This document shows positions 1 to 8,116 of a stretch of DNA of 25,366 nucleotides, one piece after another. The stretch lies in contig CAJWUS010000006.1 in assembly GCA_913047525.1 (NCBI GenBank), positions 1-25,366 on the forward strand, read 5' to 3'. Position numbers and translations under genes: made by a program. A model generated the notes under the pieces. The model made no database searches. It saw only the letters and a list, made by a program, of their open reading frames with translations, and was not told the DNA's origin. The DNA comes from an uncultured Flavobacteriales bacterium (GTDB lineage Bacteria; Bacteroidota; Bacteroidia; Flavobacteriales; BACL11). Positions within the stretch are counted from its first letter, which is position 1. Each line of letters starts with the position of its first letter.

Positions 1-369
1 TTTTTATGTCTTTATGATTTTATGTGGATATGGTTAAAGTGTTCATTATTTTTAGACCTTAAAGTTGGTTACGGTATAATCTCAAAAAATATTCGATTTT
101 CATATGATTACTTACTAATCGACAACTCTATCGACCTTATGTAGGTAGTGTGTTAAATCAAATATTTTCCGTTAAACTTTTAATGTATTTGTGTGTTACT
201 ATCAAAACCATATAACCCATTTGGAAAGTTGTACTCTATCAAATTTCCAAACAACTTTGTTTCAATAAAATGTAAAATATAATTAGTGAGAAAGTGGTTT
301 CTAAAAACACTCCGTATAGACGGACTTTGTTAAATAGGAAGAAAAAGGACCGAAAAGTTGGGTACAATA
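1..369. other. Non-coding flank with anomalous dinucleotide composition
   Basis: No convincing gene lies here. A 47-codon frame is open on the plus strand from the window edge to a TAG at 142-144, but it resembles no family I know. On the minus strand this is the stretch downstream of glmS, and I see no hairpin followed by a T run. By hand count it holds eight CG dinucleotides and no GC dinucleotide. Elsewhere in the window GC is usually as common as or commoner than CG. The first GC appears only inside glmS. This is discussed as a finding. Confidence 0.6.
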
Positions 370-2211
370 CTACTCAACCGTAACTGATTTCGCTAAATTT
401 CTTGGCTGATCTACATTGCAACCCCTCATAACTGCAATATGGTAAGAGAGTAATTGTAAAGGAATAATAGATAGGAGTGGCATTAATTCCTCAAAACAGG
501 CAGGTATTTCTATGCAATAATCTGCTATCTCTTTTACAGTTTTATCACCTTCTGTAACTATAGCAATAAGGCGACCTCCTCTTGCTTTTACCTCCTGTAT
601 GTTACTCACTACTTTTTCGTAATTTCCTTTTCGTGTAGCCAATACTACAATCGGCATTTGCTCATCAATTAGCGCAATAGGGCCGTGTTTCATCTCTGCT
701 GCCGGGTAACCTTCTGCATGTATGTAAGAAATCTCTTTTAACTTAAGAGCCCCTTCCAAAGCTACAGGGAAATTATAACCTCTGCCTAAATACAAAAAGT
801 TAGTAGTATCCTTAAATTTTTCCGCAATTTCTTTTATTAAATCATCTGATTCAAGTACTTTTTTTACCTTTTTAGGGATGAGCTCTAATTCGGTAATAAT
901 TTGCCTGTATTCTGTATTTGTAAGCGTTCCTTTTTCTTTGGCAATCCTAAGCGCCATAAGGGTTAATACTACTATTTGAGTGGTAAATGCTTTGGTAGAG
1001 GCTACTCCAATTTCAGGCCCAGCATGTGTGTAGCTCCCAGCATTTGTTAATCTTGGAATAGAGGAGCCGACCACATTGCAAATCCCCAAAATAGTAGCTC
1101 CTTTTTCTTTAGCAAGTTCTAGGGCTGCCAAAGTATCAGCTGTTTCTCCTGATTGAGAAATAGCCAAAATCACATCTTTTTCAGAAATAATTGGATTTCT
1201 GTACCTAAATTCTGATGCATATTCTACTTCAACTGGAATCCTTGCTAAATCTTCAAATAAATACTCTCCTATTAAACCAGCATGCCAAGAAGTGCCGCAA
1301 GCTACAATAATAATACGATCAGCATTCAAAATTTTCTTTTCATAATCTAATATTCCCCCCAAAGTAATCTCCCCAGTTTTAGCGTTGATTCTTCCACGCA
1401 TGGTATCCAAAATACATTTTGATTGCTCAAAAATTTCTTTCAGCATAAAATGCTCGAATCCTTCCTTTTCAATGGCCTCCAAGCTCAATTCCAACTCATC
1501 TATATAAGGTGTTTTTGTAATGTTGGAAATGGTTTTAATTTCCAACTCATCCTTTTTGCTTATTCTGGCGATTTGCTCATCTTCCAAATAAACTACATTT
1601 CGGGTATACTCTACAATTGGAGTGGCATCAGAAGCCACAAAATACTCTCCTTTCCCTATGCCAATTACCAAAGGGCTCCCTTTTCTGGCTGCAATTATTT
1701 CCTCATTATTTTCTTTATCTATAACCAAAATAGCATATGCTCCAATTACTTCATTTAGCGCCAAACGAACCGCTTCAAATAAATTTACCTTTTCGTTTTT
1801 CTTAATTTCTTCAATTAAGTGAACAAGCACTTCCGTATCAGTTTCGCTTTCAAATACGTGCCCCCTTTTTATTAGTGCTTTCTTTAAAGAATCATAATTT
1901 TCAATAATCCCATTATGTATAAGTGCTAAATTGCTGTCGCCTGATTTGTGAGGATGTGCATTTAGTTGATTGGGGACACCATGGGTTGCCCAGCGCGTAT
2001 GTCCAATCCCTATATTCCCCTTTACATTTTTGTCCTTTATAAAATCTTCTAAATCGGAAACCTTGCCTGCTTGTTTGTAAATCTTTAATTGCTTATCAGT
2101 TGTAATCGCAATGCCAGCACTATCATAGCCCCTATATTCTAATCTATGAAGACCTTTTACTATAATGGGATAGGCCTGCTGGCCACCTACATATCCTACA
2201 ATTCCACACAT
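370..2211 (-). CDS. glmS: Glutamine--fructose-6-phosphate aminotransferase (isomerizing)
   Basis: This enzyme makes glucosamine-6-phosphate from fructose-6-phosphate and glutamine, the first committed step to UDP-GlcNAc for peptidoglycan and lipopolysaccharide. It acts in the cytosol. At 613 residues it has the full family length. It begins MCGIVGYVG, so Cys2 is the expected N-terminal nucleophile of the class II glutaminase domain (about residues 1-220); HTRWATHG follows near residue 71. Two SIS sugar-isomerase domains fill about residues 285-600, with CGTSWHAG, SQSGETADT and STKAFTTQ motifs, and the chain ends in the usual KSVTVE. The ATG shares one base with the stop of the upstream DUF4270 gene (TAATG), which suggests translational coupling. 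It is the last gene of the minus-strand operon that starts near 4317. Identification is secure. Confidence 0.97.
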   Translation of the reverse strand: MCGIVGYVGGQQAYPIIVKGLHRLEYRGYDSAGIAITTDKQLKIYKQAGKVSDLEDFIKDKNVKGNIGIGHTRWATHGVPNQLNAHPHKSGDSNLALIHNGIIENYDSLKKALIKRGHVFESETDTEVLVHLIEEIKKNEKVNLFEAVRLALNEVIGAYAILVIDKENNEEIIAARKGSPLVIGIGKGEYFVASDATPIVEYTRNVVYLEDEQIARISKKDELEIKTISNITKTPYIDELELSLEAIEKEGFEHFMLKEIFEQSKCILDTMRGRINAKTGEITLGGILDYEKKILNADRIIIVACGTSWHAGLIGEYLFEDLARIPVEVEYASEFRYRNPIISEKDVILAISQSGETADTLAALELAKEKGATILGICNVVGSSIPRLTNAGSYTHAGPEIGVASTKAFTTQIVVLTLMALRIAKEKGTLTNTEYRQIITELELIPKKVKKVLESDDLIKEIAEKFKDTTNFLYLGRGYNFPVALEGALKLKEISYIHAEGYPAAEMKHGPIALIDEQMPIVVLATRKGNYEKVVSNIQEVKARGGRLIAIVTEGDKTVKEIADYCIEIPACFEELMPLLSIIPLQLLSYHIAVMRGCNVDQPRNLAKSVTVE

Positions 2212-3464
2212 TATAAATCGGTATAAATGATATTGAAACTTATTTTATCTTTTGGCAATATTGTTCTATTGGCATTTACTGCCCCACCAGCTGCCACCAA
2301 ATATAGCTTATTGGTATAATCCTCATTATTTAATAACTGAAGAAAATATCTTGTAATATTAAAGGTATATTTTCCATTTTCTAATTTGCCCCCAAAATGA
2401 TCTTCTCCTTCTACAATATAGTCGGTTAGAAAATAGTCCTTCCCCTCATTATCAACTCTTACTAAATACATTCTCCCGTGTGGGGGAAAATCAGCTGTAT
2501 CTGTGCCGTCCAATTCAAAACTTAAGTTTACTCTATTAATGGCTTTATCTTTGAAAAATGTTTTTAGCGTATCCAAATGCTGAATTTCAATAACTGTTTT
2601 GTGTCCAGCCATAGATTGTACATAAGTATTTGTGGAAGTGTCAGCTTGATTGAATAAATATGAAGTGTCTTTTTCAAAAAGATTAATTCTGGTCGCATCT
2701 CCTGTAAGAGAAAAATCTAAGCTTAAAGAATCTACATTTGTGCTATGATAATAAATACTGAGTTTAGAATTAGCAGAAATTGGACTGAGATAAGCAATAA
2801 CACCATCATTATCATTACTTGCACTTACATAAAGCCCTTTAAAAAATTCTACAAATTGTGCATTATCCTCCAAATTGGATCTTCCTGATTCAATTAAAAT
2901 CTTATCTCCTAAAGAAATATCTAATTTCAAGCGTAACTGAGGTACTTTCATTTCTCCTCCAACCATTACGCTATCTTCCGTATTTACAGTTATAGTTTGG
3001 GAGTAAATAGCATTTGACACACAAGTTACATCTTGGTTGGAATAATAAACGCTATCCTTATAAATAGATTCGCTAATTTCATACACCATAATATTTAAGA
3101 CATCATTTATTCCATAACTTCCAGTATATGATAATCCTAAAACTATCGAATCAACTGTTAAACTATCTGAATAACTCCCTACATCTACATTACTAAATGG
3201 AAGCATAAATTGAGTGGAAAATGCTGCTTGATTGTAGCCAAAAATAGGATCATTGATTTCTCCTAAAAGCAAAGTACTTGTTTCATCCGAGCGCAAAGAG
3301 TCCTCTGAAATAGTGTGAATAGTTAAATTATTATCGGTAGTTGTAAGTGCTACTTTAATGCCATCAAATGGCGGTTGCACTTCAAGGCCAATCAAGTTTG
3401 GATCGGTACAGGAAAATATCAGTAAAGTAGCACAAAGGCAAAAAGTGCTTATGTATTTGTTCAT
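2211..3464 (-). CDS. DUF4270 family lipoprotein
   Basis: A predicted outer-envelope lipoprotein of 417 residues. The N-terminus has a short hydrophobic signal ending in the lipobox LIFSC (Cys19), followed by TDPNLIGLEVQP, which is the usual opening of DUF4270 proteins as I remember them. The rest is rich in beta-type, Ser/Thr/Asp sequence with no catalytic motif that I recognise. The family has no established biochemical function. It starts 4 nt after the stop of the glycogen-synthase-like gene and its stop overlaps the glmS start by one base, so the three genes are almost certainly co-transcribed. I recall the same gene order in other Flavobacteriia. A role in envelope sugar metabolism is only inferred from these neighbours. 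Confidence 0.88.
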   Translation of the reverse strand: MNKYISTFCLCATLLIFSCTDPNLIGLEVQPPFDGIKVALTTTDNNLTIHTISEDSLRSDETSTLLLGEINDPIFGYNQAAFSTQFMLPFSNVDVGSYSDSLTVDSIVLGLSYTGSYGINDVLNIMVYEISESIYKDSVYYSNQDVTCVSNAIYSQTITVNTEDSVMVGGEMKVPQLRLKLDISLGDKILIESGRSNLEDNAQFVEFFKGLYVSASNDNDGVIAYLSPISANSKLSIYYHSTNVDSLSLDFSLTGDATRINLFEKDTSYLFNQADTSTNTYVQSMAGHKTVIEIQHLDTLKTFFKDKAINRVNLSFELDGTDTADFPPHGRMYLVRVDNEGKDYFLTDYIVEGEDHFGGKLENGKYTFNITRYFLQLLNNEDYTNKLYLVAAGGAVNANRTILPKDKISFNIIYTDL

Positions 3465-3468
3465 TTAT

Positions 3469-4317
3469 CTAATCCGTTAATTCTAGCTCACCCTCCTCCA
3501 CTTCTTCATAAAATTCTTCATAAAAATCGGCATAAGCACTAGCATACGCTCCATCTTCCCCGCCAGGATGTATCATTTTTGGCTTTCCAGAAGCATCAAT
3601 GTGTTTGATAATTCTTTTATCAATCTTTTTACCTACCTTAATTATGGCGTCAGCATAATCAATAGCAATTTTATTAAGAGATAAATAATCTGGGGTTTGC
3701 AAGCCTTCAACATCCTTTTTATTTAAACTGCTTTCAAACAAAAGTTTTTCAGCCATCTCACTATTGAGTTCTCCTGGGAAATCGGTATCATAAACGGAAA
3801 ATATTACTTTTGAATTATTAAAAAGAGGATCTTCATTATATAGTTTTTTGATGTAAAGTGGAACCAATGCCGAAATCCAACCATGACAATGGATAATGTC
3901 AGGTGCCCATCCTAATTTTCGAACAGTCTCAATAACCCCCTTGCAAAAGAATATCATTCGCTCATCATTGTAGGGGAAAAACTTCCCATTTTCATCATGA
4001 AAATATTTCTTTTTTGGGAAATAGTCTTCATTGTCGATAAAATATACTTGCATCCTGGCTGATTGAATAGAGCCCACCTTAATAATAAGCTGATGGTCAA
4101 AATCGTCAACAATCAAATTCATTCTTGAAAGACGAATTACTTCATGTAATTGATGCCTTCTTTCATTTACCACACCATATTTTGGCATAAAAATTCGAAT
4201 GTCTTTTTCATCCTCTTGTATTTGCTGAGGGAGGTGTCTGCCAATTAATGACATCTCTGTTTCTGGCAAATAAGGATAGATTTCCTGTGATACAAATAAT
4301 ACTTTTTTCTTTCCCAT
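3469..4317 (-). CDS. Short glycogen/starch synthase-like protein (N-terminal GT5 half only)
   Basis: A cytosolic 282-residue protein resembling the N-terminal half of GT5 glycogen synthases. It opens KKVLFVSQEIYPYLPET, matching the region of glycogen synthase that includes the ADP-glucose loop, and has PDIIHCHGWISALVP near residue 139, the usual helix and turn of this fold. Full glycogen synthases are about 470-500 residues; the C-terminal GT-B nucleotide-binding domain is missing here. The end is strongly acidic (EEFYEEVEEGELELTD). Such short versions are, to my knowledge, common in Bacteroidota and usually annotated as glycogen/starch synthase, so this is probably not a local truncation. 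Without the second domain it may not be an active transferase. It is the first gene of the operon with DUF4270 and glmS. The ATG at 4317 follows a good promoter. Confidence 0.8.
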   Translation of the reverse strand: MGKKKVLFVSQEIYPYLPETEMSLIGRHLPQQIQEDEKDIRIFMPKYGVVNERRHQLHEVIRLSRMNLIVDDFDHQLIIKVGSIQSARMQVYFIDNEDYFPKKKYFHDENGKFFPYNDERMIFFCKGVIETVRKLGWAPDIIHCHGWISALVPLYIKKLYNEDPLFNNSKVIFSVYDTDFPGELNSEMAEKLLFESSLNKKDVEGLQTPDYLSLNKIAIDYADAIIKVGKKIDKRIIKHIDASGKPKMIHPGGEDGAYASAYADFYEEFYEEVEEGELELTD

Positions 4318-4335
4318 AATTTCTAATTAAGTGTG

Positions 4336-4366
4336 CAAATTTACGAAAATATATGATTTTTATCAA
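4336..4366 (-). promoter_or_regulatory. Promoter of the glycogen-synthase-like/DUF4270/glmS operon
   Basis: On the minus strand TAAATTTG (4336-4343) matches the Bacteroidota -7 box TAnnTTTG exactly. A TTG lies 20 nt upstream (4364-4366) at the place expected for the -33 element. The -7 box lies about 20 nt before the ATG. It is back-to-back with the panC promoter. Confidence 0.6.
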
Positions 4367-4376
4367 GCAATTGCCT

Positions 4377-4384
4377 TAGTTTTG
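4377..4384 (+). promoter_or_regulatory. -7 promoter box of panC
   Basis: TAGTTTTG matches TAnnTTTG and lies 22 nt before the panC ATG. The -33 position holds only a T run, so the -33 element is weak. The upstream part of this promoter overlaps the divergent operon promoter, so the two may compete. Confidence 0.5.
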
Positions 4385-4406
4385 TACTCTAATTTTTATT
4401 AACTAA

Positions 4407-5240
4407 ATGCAAAAATTTAAAACAAAAAGCGATTTATCTTTCTATCTTTCTTCTTTAGCTGACCCCCTCATTGGATTTGTACCTACAATGGGAGCTCTTC
4501 ATAATGGCCATTTAGCGCTTTTACGGCAAGCAAAAAAACAATGTTCTGTTGTAGTTTGCAGTATCTTTGTAAACCCAACACAATTTAGCAATAAAGAAGA
4601 TTTTAATAGTTACCCTAATACACTTTCGGATGATATAACAAAACTGGAAAAGATAAATTGTGATGTTCTTTATGTCCCAGATGTTTCTGATTTATACACC
4701 ATTGATGAAAAAACAAAACACTATAATTTGAATGGTTTGGATAATGTAATGGAAGGAAAGTTTCGAAAGGGACATTTTGATGGAGTAGCAACTATCATTG
4801 AAAAATTTTTTAATATCATACGGCCTCATAAAGCCTACTTTGGGCAAAAAGATTTGCAACAGATTTTAGTAGTCAAATCCCTTACAAAACAGCTTAATCT
4901 GCCCATTGAAATTATTTCTGTGCCAACTATACGAGAAGAAAATGGTTTGGCAATGAGTTCTAGAAATAAATTACTGTCCCCAAAGCAAATAGAAACCGCT
5001 TCTATGCTTTACAAATCCTTAAAGTTCTGTAAAACAAACAAAGATAAATTTTCGATAACTAATTTAAAAAACTATATCAAAATACAATTTTCAGAGCAAT
5101 TAGAGGTTGATTTAGAATATCTTGAATTTGTTGATGCAAACAATTTGCAAAACATTAGCTTTTTTCAAGAAAATAATAATGCGATTTGCATTGCTGCTTA
5201 TCTTGGAGGTGTACGTCTTATTGATAATATTATTTTTTAG
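4407..5240 (+). CDS. panC: Pantoate--beta-alanine ligase
   Basis: Pantothenate synthetase joins D-pantoate and beta-alanine using ATP, the last step to vitamin B5 and hence CoA. It acts in the cytosol. At 277 residues it has the normal length. Visible motifs are FVPTMGALHNGH (the HxGH ATP-binding motif, residues 24-35), FVNPTQF, KGHFDGVATII, AYFGQKDLQQ and the KMSKS-like MSSRNK near residue 184. The ATG is chosen because it follows the promoter box and gives a family-like N-terminus. It starts the plus-strand run panC, UPF0104, rfaE2-type, radA. In the Bacteroidota I know, panD (aspartate decarboxylase) commonly follows directly; here the next gene starts only 9 nt later and is not panD. Confidence 0.96.
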   Translation: MQKFKTKSDLSFYLSSLADPLIGFVPTMGALHNGHLALLRQAKKQCSVVVCSIFVNPTQFSNKEDFNSYPNTLSDDITKLEKINCDVLYVPDVSDLYTIDEKTKHYNLNGLDNVMEGKFRKGHFDGVATIIEKFFNIIRPHKAYFGQKDLQQILVVKSLTKQLNLPIEIISVPTIREENGLAMSSRNKLLSPKQIETASMLYKSLKFCKTNKDKFSITNLKNYIKIQFSEQLEVDLEYLEFVDANNLQNISFFQENNNAICIAAYLGGVRLIDNIIF

Positions 5241-5249
5241 TTTTACGCC

Positions 5250-6290
5250 ATGGGAGAAAATAAAAATTATGATTTTTTGAATATCTTGAAATATGGTGTT
5301 TCTTTTGCTTTTGCTTTTGCAATTCTTTACCTGCTTTTCCAACATCAAAATCCTGTAAAGCTCTTTGAAGAAATACGAAAAGTAGAAATTTCATGGGTTA
5401 TTTTATCTATGATTTTTGGGGCTTTGGCTTATGTAAGCAGGGGGTTAAGATGGATTGTTTTGATAGACGCCCTGGGTTACAACTCTTCAAAAATGAACAG
5501 TATTTCGGCTGTTTCAATAGGATATTTTACCAATATATTTATTCCAAGAGCTGGAGAAATATCGAGATGCACTGCATTAAACCAAGCAGAAAAAATACCA
5601 GTTGATAAATTATTTGGGACTATATTAGTTGAAAGAGTAATTGATTTTATTTTCCTTTTCGTCCTTATTATTCTGACTTTTTTCTTGAAATTGGATGACT
5701 TACTTAAATTCTTTACCACCCTTCAGGCGCATCAAACAGATACCAATATTGGAAACGGTAAACTTTTGATTTTATTAGGAGGGATGACTATTGGAATTAT
5801 TGGATTTTTTCTGACCAAAAGATGGATAAAAGATTCTATTTTTTATGAGAAAATCATTTCGTTTATAGAAGGCCTGAAAGAGGGTTTAAAAAGTATAAAA
5901 AAGATGAAAAAAAAGTCCGCCTTTTGGATACACACTTTTAGTATCTGGATTATGTATTTTTTAATGACTTATATTTGTTTTTTTAGCATGAGTGAAACCA
6001 CACATCTTTCTGTGGGAGATGGACTTTTTCTTTTAGTGCTTGGCGGAATTGGTATGGTAATTCCAACCCCAGGAGGTATCGGGTCTTATCATGCCATTGT
6101 GATGATAGGCTTGGCAGTATTGGGAGTCGGCTTTATTAACTTAAATCCGCCTGAAGGCGAAATTAATCCCGCTTTAGTATTCCCTACGGTAGTACATGTT
6201 GCACAAACATTAGTTGCTATTATTATGGGGCTGGGTTCCTTATTATTCTTATTTTTAACCAAAAAGAAAAGCCATGTCAGAACTTCATAA
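5250..6290 (+). CDS. UPF0104 / lysylphosphatidylglycerol synthase-type membrane protein (TM part only)
   Basis: An inner-membrane protein of 346 residues with about seven or eight hydrophobic segments, starting near residues 10-28 and 45-65 and ending near 310-338. It matches the flippase-like transmembrane region of the MprF/AglD superfamily: ISRGLRW-like sequence in the second segment, a conserved GEISRCTAL stretch after the third, and a GGIGMVIPTPGGIGSYHA motif near residue 265. It lacks the soluble C-terminal aminoacyl-transferase domain of MprF, so it is more likely a lipid or polyprenyl-linked substrate transporter than a lysyl-PG synthase. The substrate is unknown. It overlaps the next gene by 17 nt and lies 9 nt behind panC, so it is in the same transcript. 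Confidence 0.85.
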   Translation: MGENKNYDFLNILKYGVSFAFAFAILYLLFQHQNPVKLFEEIRKVEISWVILSMIFGALAYVSRGLRWIVLIDALGYNSSKMNSISAVSIGYFTNIFIPRAGEISRCTALNQAEKIPVDKLFGTILVERVIDFIFLFVLIILTFFLKLDDLLKFFTTLQAHQTDTNIGNGKLLILLGGMTIGIIGFFLTKRWIKDSIFYEKIISFIEGLKEGLKSIKKMKKKSAFWIHTFSIWIMYFLMTYICFFSMSETTHLSVGDGLFLLVLGGIGMVIPTPGGIGSYHAIVMIGLAVLGVGFINLNPPEGEINPALVFPTVVHVAQTLVAIIMGLGSLLFLFLTKKKSHVRTS

Positions 6291-6765
6291 AATAAATGAT
6301 AAAATAATCTCTTTAGAAGAGCTTAAAGCCAGGATAGAAAGCTGGAAAGCAAATGGCGAAAAAATTGCTTTTACCAATGGTTGTTTCGATATTTTGCACA
6401 GAGGTCATGTTGAGGTTTTGGCAAAAACTGTTGACTTGGGAGATAAACTTATTATCGGTCTTAATTCTGATAGTTCCATTAAAAAATTAAAAGAGGAAAA
6501 TCGGCCAATAGTGGATGAAAAATCAAGGGCTCTTTTGCTTGCTGCATTTTCATTTGTTGATGCTATCGTTCTTTTTTCAGAGCAAACCCCTATTAATTTA
6601 ATTGCTGAAATAAAACCAGATATTTTAGTAAAAGGAGGTGATTATGAAATTCAGGAAATAGTGGGGTACAATATTGTGCAGGGGAATGGTGGGGAAGTCA
6701 TTACTATTCCGCTTACAGAAGGTTTTTCAAGCACAAACATTATTGATAAAATACAGAATGATTAA
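6274..6765 (+). CDS. rfaE2: D-glycero-beta-D-manno-heptose 1-phosphate adenylyltransferase
   Basis: A 163-residue nucleotidyltransferase that should convert heptose 1-phosphate and ATP to ADP-heptose for lipopolysaccharide. It is the stand-alone counterpart of the C-terminal domain of bifunctional HldE. The cytidylyltransferase-like fold is seen in FTNGCFDILHRGH (HxGH-type motif, residues 34-46), GLNSDSSIKKLK, RPIVDEKSRALLLAA, LVKGGDYEIQEIVG and TEGFSSTNII at the end. No kinase domain (HldE N-terminal half) lies in the window. It overlaps the upstream membrane-protein gene by 17 nt and its stop overlaps the radA start by 8 nt. A glycerol-phosphate cytidylyltransferase is a less likely alternative; the GGDY and STN motifs favour the heptose enzyme. 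Confidence 0.88.
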   Translation: MSELHKINDKIISLEELKARIESWKANGEKIAFTNGCFDILHRGHVEVLAKTVDLGDKLIIGLNSDSSIKKLKEENRPIVDEKSRALLLAAFSFVDAIVLFSEQTPINLIAEIKPDILVKGGDYEIQEIVGYNIVQGNGGEVITIPLTEGFSSTNIIDKIQND

Positions 6766-8116
6766 GAAAGTTCAATCGGCATTTTTTTGTCAGAATTGTG
6801 GTACGCAATCCCCAAAATGGTTGGGAAAATGTCCTTCATGTCAGGAATGGAATACTTACGTAGAGGAGGTTATAAACAGGGATGAAAAAACTAAAAGCTG
6901 GAGTGGTAAAAAAGGAAAAGCAAATACCCCCTCCTTAATTTCTGATATCAATTTTACAGATGAAAAAAGGTATGCTACTCCTGATGAGGAACTAAACAGG
7001 GTTTTGGGTGGGGGCATTGTACCGGGCTCTATTGTGCTTTTGGGTGGTGACCCTGGAATAGGAAAATCTACTTTGCTTTTGCAATTGGCTCTGCAAATGC
7101 GGAACAAAAAAGTGCTATATGTATCAGGGGAAGAGAGCGAAAAGCAGATAAAAATGCGAGCTGACAGAATAAATAGAACTTCCGAAAACTGTTTTATTTT
7201 ATGCGAAACTTCTACCCAAAATATTTTTCAGCAAATAGAGCAATTACAGCCTTATATTTTAGTGGCTGATTCTGTGCAAACTTTGCATACCTCCATGATT
7301 GACTCTACTCCTGGAAGTGTTTCGCAAATAAGATCTTGTACTGGCGAGCTTTTGAAATTTGCAAAAGAAACGGGAACGGCTGTTTTCTTGATTGGACATA
7401 TTACAAAAGATGGGGCTTTGGCTGGTCCGAAAATCCTAGAACATATGGTAGATACGGTTTTACAATTTGAGGGCGATAGAAATCATGTTTATAGGATTCT
7501 GAGAACCATAAAAAATCGTTTTGGATCTGCCTCAGAATTAGGCGTGTATCAAATGGGGCAAGGAGGATTACGGCAAGTATCAAACCCAAGTGAGATTTTA
7601 ATTTCAGAGAGAGATGAGCCGACAAGTGGAGTTGCTATTTCTGCAACTATGGAAGGAGCTCGCCCCTTACTTATCGAAATTCAATCTTTGGTGAGTTCGG
7701 CAGTTTATGGCACACCTCAACGCTCTGCCACTGGATATGATGGCAAGCGACTAAATATGCTTTTGGCAGTATTGGAAAAAAGATGTGGATTCCGTCTTGG
7801 TGCAAAAGATGTTTTTCTCAATATCACAGGCGGCATAAAAATTGACGATACCGCTACCGATTTAGCAATTATTTGCTCTGTACTTTCCTCTGATAAAAAT
7901 GTGCCCTTAGTAATGGATGTTTGTTTTTCAGCGGAAATTGGTCTTTCAGGAGAATTGCGTGCAGTTACCAGAATAGAAGAAAGAATTTTGGAAGCAGAAA
8001 AATTAGGCTATAAGCAAATTGTTATTTCAAAACATAGCAAAATCAGTAAAAAAGATTTCAAAATAGAAATAAAGCAATGCGGAAAAATTGAGGAAGTTTT
8101 TCGTTTATTCTTCTAA
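6758..8116 (+). CDS. radA: DNA repair protein RadA
   Basis: A RecA-related ATPase that drives branch migration in recombinational repair, active in the cytosol on DNA. The chosen ATG (6758) gives 452 residues and starts with MIKKVQSAFFCQNCG, the normal opening; frames starting upstream add sequence unlike the family. Order of domains: a C4 zinc finger (CQNC and CPSC, residues 11-31), a RecA-type ATPase with Walker A GGDPGIGKST near residue 90, the RadA-specific KNRFG motif in RTIKNRFGSASELG, then a Lon-protease-like domain (ITGGIKIDDTATDLA, SAEIGLSGELRAV). The start overlaps the rfaE2 stop by 8 nt (ATGATTAA). Its last 12 bases overlap the convergent OmpA gene, leaving no room for an ordinary terminator. 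Confidence 0.97.
   Translation: MIKKVQSAFFCQNCGTQSPKWLGKCPSCQEWNTYVEEVINRDEKTKSWSGKKGKANTPSLISDINFTDEKRYATPDEELNRVLGGGIVPGSIVLLGGDPGIGKSTLLLQLALQMRNKKVLYVSGEESEKQIKMRADRINRTSENCFILCETSTQNIFQQIEQLQPYILVADSVQTLHTSMIDSTPGSVSQIRSCTGELLKFAKETGTAVFLIGHITKDGALAGPKILEHMVDTVLQFEGDRNHVYRILRTIKNRFGSASELGVYQMGQGGLRQVSNPSEILISERDEPTSGVAISATMEGARPLLIEIQSLVSSAVYGTPQRSATGYDGKRLNMLLAVLEKRCGFRLGAKDVFLNITGGIKIDDTATDLAIICSVLSSDKNVPLVMDVCFSAEIGLSGELRAVTRIEERILEAEKLGYKQIVISKHSKISKKDFKIEIKQCGKIEEVFRLFF

Noticed and set aside
1..141. A plus-strand frame of 47 codons open from the window edge
   Set aside because: No recognisable family, Phe/Leu/Ile-rich composition, and it lies in the compositionally odd flank; this length can arise by chance in AT-rich DNA.
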